DNA of 64,000 nt from Rotaria sp. Silwood1 (lineage: Eukaryota > Rotifera > Eurotatoria > Philodinida > Philodinidae): positions 2,714,770 through 2,778,769 of the forward strand of contig CAJNOP010000017.1 in the NCBI GenBank assembly GCA_905250075.1. The letters are read 5' to 3'. Of the stretch, positions 37,901-49,392 are shown one piece after another; positions within the stretch are counted from its first letter, which is position 1, and each line of letters opens with the position of its first letter. Both the position numbers and the translations under genes were made by a program. Under the pieces are notes generated by a model. It saw nothing but the letters and a program-made list of their open reading frames with translations, searched no databases and was not told the DNA's origin.

Positions 37901-40900
37901 AGTAAATTGAACTTAAGATGTTCGAGATTATTATTCTTTTGCTCTCATCAGTTGAATTTATTGAAATATAAACTGTAGAAAAAAAAATGATTTTGAGCTC
38001 ACGAAAGATTCCTCCAATAGATTAATTGTATTTGCCACGCTACAATCTACATCATGTATACTCTAATGAGCTACAGATACCCTGAAAAGAGTTCTGATTC
38101 TTAACATTATTGCTACGAAGATAATGCATTTTCATGGTAGCTTTTAAGCCAATAGGGTAGTCTCTGCCAACAATACTAGAAAACTCATTTTCTAATGTCT
38201 ACTGGAAACTTTGCACAGAGATTGGTCTTAACGAGAAAAGGTTATTGTAAAAGTTTCAAGCCTTTTAATTTACTCCTACCCTTGAGATAAGAATATAAAA
38301 TCTGTCAGTGTATATGAGCGATTTAAAATATACACTATTACGAAGACTGTGTCTTAGTCAGATGTGTTCTCTTGAACTCGCTTAGAGTAGGTTTTGTTTT
38401 TGATCTTGGTCTTGATAATCAATTTGAATGAACAGTGCATTGATCTATTATCAACTGTTCGAAACCAAATATTGATTTTGTCTTCATAATCTAGACCATT
38501 TTCATATCACGAATATTTGTATTTCCACATTTTTGTTTGCATTCAAAAATCTTTATACTCAATTCATTTGGAATCACAATTTGCTTGAAACTATTCCAGA
38601 CTTTTGGCTTCATTCGTACGGAATCTGTAGACTAGAACGAGCCAAAAAGATTATAGAATAACCTTGTCATTCAGCTGAGGTATCGAAGTTTTACTAATAC
38701 TTTCATGTTGAATCTAGATATTTCATCAAAATAATATTTTCGAATTTTAATCTAAAACTTTATTCATAGTAACTTGATTAAGTTCTATTTAAAAAAAATA
38801 GAATTCTTGAATGTAGGATTATCGAAGTCTAGCTCTTTGCAAATATCCGTATTTCATAGAATATCTATTTACAAACGTCAAATCCAAATCTCAATGATGT
38901 TATTTTTAAAAACTCTGAAGCTTTTAATGCAATCTAATTTAGTCAAAGTGTTAACATTAACAAAGATTCAGGTTAAAATTCGATAATTTTATTACAAAAA
39001 CTCACAGTCCTGTAGAAAAAGTTCAATAAAACTGAGCAAAACATGGGTGGATCAGTTTTAAATCATTTTAGGCGATTCTTTCACGCAAGATTGTTGATAC
39101 TTTTTAGGAGCGAGAGGAGCTAAAAATTTGGGCAGAAAGTGCTTTCATCCGTAAAGTGCCAGAAATACTGAGCGGAAGTGAAAGAACGAAACTCACTATG
39201 ACCCGGTTCATTCCGCAGCAGGTCGCTTCTTCCGCAATCCAATGCACCCTGCATTGACATTGTCTAATCTAGAACTCTACATTCGTGAGTGGGTGCAGGC
39301 TTTAAAAAGTTCTTTGACTTATATCTTAGTGAAACAAATTAATTTTCTTTTTTTCTAGTTAAAACATGAAGCACATATGTCATTAAATTCTTTTAACGAC
39401 CCAGTTATTGATCATTTTCAAACATTATTCATTACTTCTATGGAACCAATCTATAGCATGGACGCAGTTATTCAGTAAATAAATATCATTCTCCTCACTT
39501 TTTCATGAAAAAAAAAGACGTTTTTTACCCTCTTAGAATTTCTTCACTTGATCAATATGAAAAACTTCTTGATGAAAAGTCAAATAAAAAACAATTAATG
39601 ATGGATAATCTGAATAATAAACATTATTTATTATGCCGAGAACTTCTCGATCTACTTGAAAATGCTCTTAAAGAACGTATCAATTTACTTTGTCCTCTAC
39701 CTTCATTTCGTCAAATAATAAAATCAGTAAGTTTCTTATCTTTATTATCTATCGTTTTAGACGCGTGCACACACACATACACATACACGTACACATACAC
39801 ACAGACACTTGTGGTAAACTCGCATATATTTTTTTTACGAATGGAAAACGATATTTTAGTAAAATTTCGTGAAGCATCGAATATATATCAAGAAAAATTT
39901 CATTCACCTACAATTCATACACATAATCAAGAATACATTGAACAACTTAATGAAAAATTAAAACAATGGAAAATAAAAACAATTGAACAAATTGATAATA
40001 TAATAAAACAAAAATCGGAAGAGATTAATCAATTTTATAATGAATATTATGATGAAATAAATAAACAATATACAATTATCAATGAACAAATAGAAAAAAA
40101 GAATTTTTCAGATGATCTTCAAGGTCAAATTGAATATTTATATATTTATTCACAATTAAATTCTATTGAAAAACGTATACATTTGAATACAAATTTATTT
40201 ACCACAAATCAATTCTGTGAAAAAATTAAATTACATTATGCACATTATAGAGAATTAACAACAGAAACAACAATTGTACCCTTAAAACAAATGTTCAAAG
40301 ATAAATCTCAATCAATTCAAAATAGACTTTTATTATCACGAAGACAACCAACTGCAAATATAATTAATCAAAATAAATCAAAAAAAGAATGGATTTTAAA
40401 ACCAATAGCAACGTCTTCAACAGAAATTCCTTTTTCTTTAAAAGATCAACATCATATAAAATCAGAAAAGAATGATAATTTATTAAATACTTCAAGTCGA
40501 TTATATACTTCAAAACATGAACCTACAATTCCAATTCTAATCGATAAAAATCGTGAATTATGTAATTCACGAGGAAAAATAACTGAATATACAATTGATT
40601 CGATACCTTTGTCTCAAATTAAACAGAAACAGTTACAAACATCAAATGATGATACTAAAACATTAATTCGTTCTTATAAAGTTCTTGCATCCGATGATAA
40701 TAATTATCAGAATTCATTAGAACAAAATAATCAACTCGATACTAATTCTGAATCATTATTATTTAATTTAAAAAGTTTTAATCAAACTAATTATTCAACA
40801 TTAATGTTTGCCCAATGTGAAACGAAATATAATTGTATAGCTAGTTCAACAAGACGAAATGAACTAATGATACATAATTCGAAATTAAATATTCTCTGTA

Positions 40901-43900
40901 TTTTACAATGTCAAAAGGATAAAAATTTCTGTGACCGTTTTTATTTAAAATGGCCATCAGCTCTTAATTCAAATATATCTGATTTAACCTATTGTCATAC
41001 CAATGATCAATATTTAATTTCAACAAATGATAATAGTCATTTATATGTATTCAATGGAAATTTATTATCTGTAATTGATTTAGGCTGTTTATCTGATGAT
41101 TTACCACTGAATTATATTCATTGCTATCATCATACTATTTACTGTGTCTTGGGAAGTCATAATCTTGTGGAATATCATTTAGACGAACGCACTTTAAGCC
41201 TAACCATCAAGAAAAATATTGATTTATTTAATTCACATGATACTATATTAGATATTACATGTGATAAGAATGATTTAATTGTTATTTATAAAAATCAAAA
41301 TAATGAAATTTATTTAAGAAATATTAACCGAACAACATTGGCTATTCAATTAGAATTTTTATTAGATAATAAACAAGAAGTTAAAGGAAGTTCTTTACGA
41401 ATAGAATCAACAAAATACAAAGGAAATTATATTTATGTGAATAGTTCACAAAAATGTTTAAAAAATATTGATTTAACACGTTCTAAAAACAAAATAATAA
41501 CATCAACTATGCAACGAAATAGATCACCAACAAATATTTGTTTATTAAAAGATGGTCGATTAGTGATTTTGTATGAAAAACCGTATTTTTTGACAATTCA
41601 TGAACGTCAAAAATTACATTAGCTTTTCTGTATAGTTTTTTTTTAATTTTTGGTTATGTAGAAGAGATAAATTGAATTTTTCTTTGAAACAGTTTCATAT
41701 ATTAGTTATTTTGCTTTTTAGTGGCCAATTAATGAGCCCGTGTCAACAAGAACAACGATAACGTTTGGTGTTATCTTTTCTGATCAGTATGACTTATCAG
41801 TTTTAAAAGGACCTGAAAATGGATCGAAAGAAGTAAGAAAATTTCTTTAAAACATTACTCATTTCTAGACACAGGAAACATGGTCTCGATCCCAGGGCAA
41901 CACTTTTTTATTGGCAACAGTATCTTTTATGATCATGTAAACCTTGACTGGAAGGTCATATTGTGACAACTCATGTGTTCTACATAGATATAGGCAAGAT
42001 TGTACTAAGTAGTATTCTGCGAAAAGGACTTTTTTCGATTCCCATTTCTGTAATGCTTTCAAAATTTCTATTAGGATTTTATTTTTCGTATTTAAAATAA
42101 ATTATCATGTCAGAAACTATCTTCTGTCAATGTCGCACTTTACGCAACGTGAGGTGATTCTAAATTGAAAATAATATTACCATTGGAGGTATATTTTCAA
42201 CTGAGATTATTGAATTAAAATTTAATTAATAGTCAATGAACCTGATTAACTTTCTTTTAATTAATAAGCGATGGAGAAGTTTTTGGAGGAATGTCGAAAT
42301 CTTTCTCTCAACAATCTTCATCAGATTGACACCTAGACTCTTTTTTTGTACTTGAAAGACCAAAGTTTAAAGAGTATTTACATAAAAAAACGGTTTTAGC
42401 GAAACACTCATTTTTAACATCGTTCAGAATTTCCGCAAGAAATGACACATGGAAAACTGCCCTGCAGGACGCTATATGATGGTCTCGATCACAGCAGAAC
42501 CGGAGTCAGAAACAATTTAATAAAGCTGAGATTCAGACCAGAACAAAAAACGACTAGTCCTACATATTTCTAGTTATGTCTTATCAATGATATTCATTGA
42601 TCACTTTCTTTCAAAGATACGTTATATAAACGTTGAGTTTCATCTATAAGCCCGGAAAAAAATGTTTGCAATCAAATTTTTTAATACATTTCTCTATCAA
42701 TATTTCAAATATTATTGCAGAAATCGTATATCACAGTTAGGGCTCATCGGATCCAAAAGCTTCGACCTCAAAACCAACTCGACTGACTTTATTTAACAGT
42801 CTTTTTTTCTCATATTAGGCTCAAGCATTTCGAAAATTATGGAGTGAACGATGTGAATTACGTCGTTTTCCTGATGGATCAATACTTGAATCTGTTGTAT
42901 GGAATGTTGATTCTGCCAAAGATAAACGACTTATATGGATGGATGCAACTCGATATTTATTAGAAATGTAATAGACTTTAATTTTTGTTTTTGTTTCGAG
43001 TCGCAATCTTTTCCTTTTTTTTTAGACAAGCTGGTATATCACCAACTAATATTGAATTTTTCTATAATGATCAATGTCCTTCAACATTACTTTCGATTCC
43101 AGCTCGTCTGTTTCCATCCTATGGAACAGGTGATGAACAACAAATATATCTCTGTCGTGAATTAATTGAATTATCTAAACAAATTCGAACATTAAATAAT
43201 GAACTTTCACTTAAAATAAATAATATTATTGGTATTGATGAGACATTTCGGTATACAAATGTTTTTCCACCATTACCATCATCATTTCAAACAGATTTAC
43301 ATAAAATTCGATCAATTGAACATGATAAATATGCCTTAATACCTCGTTCAACATCACGTTATGCTCCACCATTTAGTCAATCATTATTAGTATTGTGTCA
43401 ACTTGAAATGACTACTTCAAATGATGAAGGTTTTGAAACACTTGAACGTATAAAACATTCAAAGATTCTTTATTATATACAATTATCAAAATTATTAAAA
43501 GAAAAATTTCGTTATATATGTCAAGCAACAACAGATTGTTGTTATATTGAAAAAAATCATTATATTTATCGTTTAATTATTTCATATCATAAAGAAATCT
43601 ATTTAATTGAAAGTGAAGCTGGTAAAAAAGATGGATTAGAACGTACAATTAAACAAACAAATTTATCAAAAAAATTACGATATCATACAGAATATTTACC
43701 AAAAATCAATGCAGCTATTTATGGGTAAAACAAGAAAAAGACTTGTAAAAGAAAAATTTTGAAAACAATATTTTGAATTTCTTTTCGTTTAGTGTTAGTC
43801 AACAGTTTATTCATTATCAATTAGTATCACGTTTATTTAAACGTTGGCTTTCATCACAATTACTTCTATATCATTTCGATCCGATTAATGCAGATTTACT

Positions 43901-45937
43901 TTGTTGTTATATTTTTCTTCATTCAGCTCCATTTGTACCACCAAAGTATTTTAATTTTTATTCATAATAAAAAATATATTCCCTATATATAGATCGATGT
44001 TAACTGGCTTTTGTCGTGTTCTTCGTCTTCTTCGTGATTATGATTGGATTAATGAACCATTAATCATAAATTTTAATCATGAATTAACAAGTAATGAAAA
44101 AAAAAGATGAAATTTTATTTTTATGTATGCTTTTTCAGGAGAACAAGTATTTGAAATCCAGACACAATTTAAAACTGACCGTTCTAATTTACCAGCTTTA
44201 TGTTTAATGCCTTCAGTAGCTTTTCATGATAATCAAAACCCAAGTGTACCCATATTAAAACGTGTGATACAATTAGCTAAAGAAGCATTGGCTTATCTAA
44301 AGACAAATAATAGTGATACGATGAAAGTAATATGAATACCGATTAAAAAGTAATAATAATTGAATTCAGAATGCAATTAACAATCAATAATTTTCTAGTC
44401 AGGTTTATCGTTCCAATTTCTTAAATAGTCCACATAAGGATCAGGAGTTCTTGATAGTTCCAAAATCGATCAATTGATTATTGATGTATCTTTTGAGTAT
44501 ATGCACTTCATTTTTAAGCATTTCTCGTTCTGTATGAGACTTTAAGTTGCTTATAGTTGAACTATTATTGCAGCTAGACTATAGAAAATAATAGGATACA
44601 TGTTTCAAAATTATCTGATAAAAATGTCGATGGTTATGAAAGATAAGAAGAAATTCGGTCTAAGAAGTTTTTGCATTGCACTAAAAGTTATCTTATTAAG
44701 ATTCTTCTTTCTATGAACAGCCAGTGCACTCTGTTATGTACAGTGGGACGACATAATACTAAACACGACATGCTAACGATAACGTATATTGCTGAGCAGC
44801 ACGAAGTGGATCATGTATTCATAGAAATCACTCATGTGATGAAAACGAGCAATTTACGGTTATTTTTAGATAAAACCAGTTACTTCTAATTGATATCGAA
44901 GTTAGAAAAATTGTGATTTTTCTGTAGAAAAATTTTGAATCCTTCTCTTTTGACGCTTGCCATGTAAATTCGTCACACTAAAGTCGTCTGAAATATTAGC
45001 ATATCAGAAAACTATGTGTCTGATGACTTCTTTTTTACGAAAAAAAAGAAACTTGAATCAGTAGCTATCAACTCTTTGATATAAAAAAAATGAAGAAAAA
45101 AACATTTCTAAATAAAGAAATTGACATAAAAAATTTTATTTTCCACATGATATAAAATCAATAAAGCACGATTAGAAAATTTCCATCCTAATAATTTATT
45201 AAAATTAATCCAAATATCTTCTCATTACTTGACAACTAGTAAATGAAAACATAAAGAACGTTGAAATTTACAAGAGAATGTATACAATGTCATAATTTGT
45301 ACAGAATAAAATTCGAAAATATCATAAAAATATTTGAAAATTAACTATATTTTAATTTTCTCTTTTGCTAACTAAAAACGTTGGATTGTCAACTACATTC
45401 AGTATTCAATTATTGTCTTTGTAAACGTCAGAGTTAAAATAATATTATAAATAATAATTTGTTCAATTTAGTTTCTTTTTCGACCAAGTCTTAATTCATA
45501 TGATGTAATCATTATGTTAAATCCACTTCAATGTCCACGTGCTTATCAAGCTGTTGATCATGTAATAAGTGAAATAACATACACGACAAGAAAGAAATTA
45601 ACTGATAATGATCAATCAATGGATGAAAACAAAAAATGTTTATCTATTGTTGATTATGATCCAGCTCAATTATTTGTTAATGAATTACGAGTAAAATATT
45701 TATAAAAAAATTTTGTTTTTTGGTATTTTCATTTCATTCGTTCTCTTCCAGACATCCTATAATGATCAAGCAGAATTTTTTCATGATGAATTCGGTGGTC
45801 TTACAGTTGGTGTACTATGGAAACCATCCACTCATAAACATGGTAACATCGATTATGTTAAAATAATCGATCAATGGAATTTGTTAGGAACAGGAATTAT
45901 TAAAGAAATTCGTACATTTCCTGAGCGATGGTGTTAA
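34992..45937 (+). CDS. NOL6: nucleolar protein 6 (Nrap / Utp22 homologue)
   Basis: Sixteen exons: 34992-35147, 36135-36251, 36315-36666, 37074-37360, 37429-37549, 37619-37767, 39359-39474, 39537-39726, 41722-41832, 42819-42967, 43026-43724, 43793-43945, 43993-44090, 44139-44326, 45472-45690, 45752-45937. Their 3291 nt encode 1096 aa in frame (human 1146). NOL6/Utp22 is part of the UTP-C module of the small-subunit processome that builds the 40S ribosomal subunit in the nucleolus. A Lys-rich N-terminus (HKKKKKSKKND) is followed by the nucleotidyltransferase-like VIGSYTYDG (about 127-135), IDLLVEMPR, the hallmark RRFPDGSILESVVWN (about 548-562), YTNVFPPLPSSF, LNPLQCPRAYQAVDH and a C-terminal GGLTVGVLWKP ending in ERWC. 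Introns 1, 6, 8, 9 and 14 are about 1-2 kb, the others short. Intron 8 carries a separate gene on the same strand. The first in-frame ATG after the upstream stops was chosen. Confidence 0.95.
37768..39358 (+). other. long intron 6 of NOL6
   Basis: 1591 bp between a GTAAGT donor and a TTTTCTAG acceptor. No nested gene or clear repeat was recognised. Confidence 0.6.
39767..39807. repeat. CA/TA microsatellite
   Basis: (CA)n with interspersed TACA units just after the NOL6 exon 8 donor and before the ATG of the nested gene. Confidence 0.8.
39841..41622 (+). CDS. intronless coiled-coil plus propeller-like protein nested in NOL6 intron 8
   Basis: An uninterrupted frame of 593 codons lies wholly inside NOL6 intron 8 (39727-41721), on the same strand. 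The open frame continues upstream into NOL6 exon 8 only by chance. The natural start is ATG 39841, after the microsatellite. I do not recognise an orthologue. Residues about 30-130 are charged and helical (EYIEQLNEKLKQWKIKTIEQ), predicting a coiled coil; about 190-310 are polar and probably disordered. From about residue 320 come repeated beta-rich units with patterns like SHLYVFNGNLLSVIDLG, TIYCVLGSHNLVEYHLD and NICLLKDGRLVILYE, which suggest a six-blade NHL/WD-type propeller. This resembles TRIM-like architecture without a visible RING or B-box. Lack of introns in an intron-rich genome suggests a retrocopy or an expanded intronless family. Function unknown. Confidence 0.8.
   Translation: MENDILVKFREASNIYQEKFHSPTIHTHNQEYIEQLNEKLKQWKIKTIEQIDNIIKQKSEEINQFYNEYYDEINKQYTIINEQIEKKNFSDDLQGQIEYLYIYSQLNSIEKRIHLNTNLFTTNQFCEKIKLHYAHYRELTTETTIVPLKQMFKDKSQSIQNRLLLSRRQPTANIINQNKSKKEWILKPIATSSTEIPFSLKDQHHIKSEKNDNLLNTSSRLYTSKHEPTIPILIDKNRELCNSRGKITEYTIDSIPLSQIKQKQLQTSNDDTKTLIRSYKVLASDDNNYQNSLEQNNQLDTNSESLLFNLKSFNQTNYSTLMFAQCETKYNCIASSTRRNELMIHNSKLNILCILQCQKDKNFCDRFYLKWPSALNSNISDLTYCHTNDQYLISTNDNSHLYVFNGNLLSVIDLGCLSDDLPLNYIHCYHHTIYCVLGSHNLVEYHLDERTLSLTIKKNIDLFNSHDTILDITCDKNDLIVIYKNQNNEIYLRNINRTTLAIQLEFLLDNKQEVKGSSLRIESTKYKGNYIYVNSSQKCLKNIDLTRSKNKIITSTMQRNRSPTNICLLKDGRLVILYEKPYFLTIHERQKLH
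41833..42818 (+). other. long intron 9 of NOL6
   Basis: 986 bp, GTAAGA to CATATTAG. The minus-strand open frame 41865-42062 inside it shows no family resemblance. Confidence 0.6.
44327..45471 (+). other. long intron 14 of NOL6
   Basis: 1145 bp, GTAATA to CAATTTAG. AT-rich with nothing else recognisable. Confidence 0.6.
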
Positions 45938-45977
45938 ACCGTTTGTTGTTTTGTTACTAGCTAATATAGCTAGATAA

Positions 45978-45983
45978 AATAAA
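45978..45983 (+). terminator. polyadenylation signal of NOL6
   Basis: AATAAA 41 bp after the NOL6 stop codon. Confidence 0.5.
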
Positions 45984-46655
45984 AGTTACATTTACAAGAA
46001 TTTCGTTTCATAATTAGACTAATACAAAACGAAAGAAACATATGCATCAATTATGATAAAAGCTCTTACAAATCAATAATAACATTCAAATTTCTCATAA
46101 CTAAAGTAAAGATCAAAGAATATGGTATTTTTGTTGATAATCATTGTCGAATAATTTTTACAATATGTTTTTCTTGAAGAATATTAATTAAGTAATGGAT
46201 GAAACATAAAAACAACGAGCTAGAAGTATTAGCTTTTATTCTTATTCAATAGAAAATTTATGATCATTTTTTTAAAATAAGTTCTATTTAAATGATAACT
46301 ATCAATTCAATTTATCGGTTAGGACAAGCGAAAAATAATAATAAATTATTAGGTATTTTTTGAAGCAGGAAATATAAAAAAAGCTCTTCTTTGCTACACT
46401 GATAATATTGTTTTCAAAGCAATCATATGGTATGCTAGTGTACTACATCATTGTTGACAACATTCCAATTCGAAGTATGCAGAACAAGTTTATGGTTGTT
46501 TTTTCGAACTACTTTATCCGTCAAAAGTTCCACTACCAGTTAAAAAGTATATCAATACGAATCATTTGACTTTCTCTTTTGATGCACAATAGAGCACGAT
46601 CAAGACATGATCACTCTAGAAACACAAGAGCTGTAAGACCAACGTGGAATTGTTT
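45984..46655. other. intergenic, no gene seen
   Basis: AT-rich 3' flank of NOL6 up to the GC-rich element. Confidence 0.4.
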
Positions 46656-46663
46656 ATTCAGAT

Positions 46664-47056
46664 CAGAGTTGTCCATGGCGGCGCTGCCATTACCGCCACC
46701 GTGGTAGCGGAACGGCAGCGGCACGTTTCTCAAAACCCCATCGCGGCAGCTGCGCGGTAGCGGCAGATTTTCAGAGGCCATGAACATCTCTGGTCCCTAT
46801 AAAAAAATGAACCTGCTGTTTTTGTAAATAAATTTTGCTAATTCTCATTTCTGTGTACATTAGTATTCCATTCAAGAGGAAGTATTAACTCTGTATCCTA
46901 CATTTTGCCCATTTTTATGAAAAAATAATTTTGTAAAACATTTTTATGCAGCGGTATATTTTTTAAAATTACGTCGCGGTGCGGTTTAATTTTTACATGT
47001 GGCGTCGCGGCAGCGGCGCGGTAACAGCAGATTTTCAACCGTGATGGACATCTCTG
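46664..47056. mobile_element. GC-rich non-autonomous hAT-like element
   Basis: The ends are inverted repeats: CAGAGTTGTCCATGGCGGC at the left and, read in reverse complement, CAGAGATGTCCATCACGG at the right. The CAGAG start and the 8-bp flanks ATTCAGAT (46656-46663) and ATTCAAAC (47057-47064), which agree at 6 of 8 positions, fit the hAT superfamily. A third terminus-like copy (CCATGAACATCTCTG) ends at 46792, so a shorter unit may be nested or partly duplicated. Inside are GGCAGCGGCGCGGTA-type words, repeated near 46741-46765 and 47005-47025, standing out as GC-rich in an AT-rich window. No transposase. Confidence 0.55.
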
Positions 47057-47064
47057 ATTCAAAC

Positions 47065-49392
47065 GAAGATATTCCAGCATTAACACAGAAAATCTTACAG
47101 CGTTTGATTTTTTTATTCTAGAGGTTACTGCTACCTCTATTCTTAATAAAAGTTTTGTGTCATATGATTGTAGTCTGCTTGACTTATGAAGTTATCTTTA
47201 GTTAATCTGACTATTTTTAACACTTTATCTTGGAATTTTCTTCAGTAAGTTATCTGTTCTAGTTAAATATTTTCTAAAAATTTCACAACTATAGCCTCTG
47301 ATGAAACGAAGACCTATGTCAAGGCTGCCCGAGATTATATAAACGTCACTGTTTCTCAAGATCATGAGAAATTAGACTCCTATATGTGACTCAGCTAAGA
47401 TAATAGAAGCTTTAATTATCAAAAAACGACTGATATTAGCACTTAAAAATAATGGTAAATGATACACGTATTAAAAACGTATTTTTGAGGTTCAAGGATA
47501 AAAAATGTTTTTCTTTCTAAAGTCAATGTCTTAAGCACAATTGACCTTGGATTGGTACTTGCCATTAAGGTAAACCGAACTCTGTTTGCAGTAAAAAGCT
47601 CAGAAAAAAATTCAAATTTAGCTGCTTTCTATCCGTTAGTAAGAATTTTGGTGACTACTTTATATAGATCTCATTCAATGTTTTTGCTGTTATACAAACC
47701 TAGTCGACAAACTTGAAGTTATTACATTATATAGATGAACAAGTCATTTTATAATCATCGTAATTATAGATATGCGAGACCATGATACAGAGAAACTGTT
47801 GAGATCGAGACCAAAACTCAACTGTTTAGTGAAATATTCTACGGTTTAAGCTAATCATCTCATAAACTATCAATCATGACATGATTCAAGACAGATGATC
47901 CAAAAAGTGCTATTTGTTGACTAAATAAATCACAAAACGGATGTTGCAGAATGTTTTTGGATTTGAAACGAATCAAATTTGGTATAGCTTTTTCTAAACT
48001 GAGATCGAGACGGAATTTTCTTGCTGGTGTCACATGATAAGGTTATTTTTAATGAATCACTTTGGCGGATAGAAAAGCTGAACAAAATTCATAAAATTTA
48101 ATATAAAAAGCCTGTTAGCGCAGCCCCTTCGAGGCTGAAATGTGGAACTCACGTATATACTGAAGATTCATTATACTAATACGCAATATAGATAGTATAA
48201 AATCATGAATTTTTAATTTTCTGACAGGCACCCTTATTTTTCGTCTTCTTTGTTGCTATTCGTTCAGTATTTTTCATTTTTAACACTGCTTTTTTGTTTA
48301 ATTTTACATTTTTATTATAAGCAGCATTGAATTATATGGCGAATGAAGCTATTATATATATATACATGTATATCCATTATTTGAAACCTGGTCGCAAAGA
48401 TCTGTGATGGAAGCCTGTCTGTAAGGGGAGGGAGAGCCGCGAAAAACTTGAACTTGAAACTTACACTCACTATTTTCTTCGAAAATATACATGAGTTCCA
48501 CAAAACATGAACTTATTCTTTACATTGACAACACTAAAATAAACTATTACGATAGAACTACCCAAACTGATAGCCTCCGTTAAACCTCATAGTTGATTCA
48601 CAACGAGATCTCTGAAGTATTTACAGAAAAATTAAATCATGGTATGTCGGTCTGAAATTTTTTTTCATAAGCAAACCGAATAACTAATAAAACAGATGAG
48701 CACGACTCCTTTTAGAATTCATCTAGCCCTTCGGAGATTCTCTTAGGTACCTAATATGATCTCAAACGACGGATAACAGCTCGAGTAAATCCCTTATCAG
48801 TTTTACCAACATAATTTTGTAGACATTCTTGTTAAAGTGTTTTTTTTTGTTATCTTTGATTCGTTTATCATAAAATGATTACACATAAAATTTCTTCTAT
48901 TGGTGTCGTTTTCAAAATGAGTGAATATATTCCCAATTAGTGCTCTTGTCACATGCACAAAATAAACGCGCATATGCAATAGCAACAGATTCAGAGGATA
49001 AAAAAAAGAAACAAAACAAACAAAGATAAAGAAAATGTTAACAAGAACACAGCAACCGGAGAATAAACTAGATAATCATCAAAGCATATATATAATGGAT
49101 AAAAAATGATTGCAATAACTATGGACTTTCCTATTCTTGTGTTGTCTTTTTTTTATATAATGATAAATAGTCAAAAACATAAAAAGAAATAAGGTAAATA
49201 AACGAAAAATTTTGAATAGAATATATGATGTGTATATATTTCTTTCTTATCGTTTGATTTAGTTTTAGTCTTACTACGAATAACTGTTGTAAAGAGGAAA
49301 AGAATCAAGAGACAAACAACAAATAAAAGAGAAAAAAGGGTCTTTTTAGTAACTATATCATTAGCATTCTCATACTTGAACTACGATAAGTT
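47065..49392. other. intergenic, no gene seen
   Basis: AT-rich DNA between the hAT-like element and the 3' end of the PDI gene. Small open frames at 48315-48503 and 48803-48985 (-) are not supported. Confidence 0.4.

Noticed and set aside
39505..39840. Longer start (39505) for the nested gene
   Set aside because: 39537-39726 is NOL6 exon 8, with a proper acceptor, donor and family match; the frame only happens to stay open through the donor and microsatellite. ATG 39841 is the better start.
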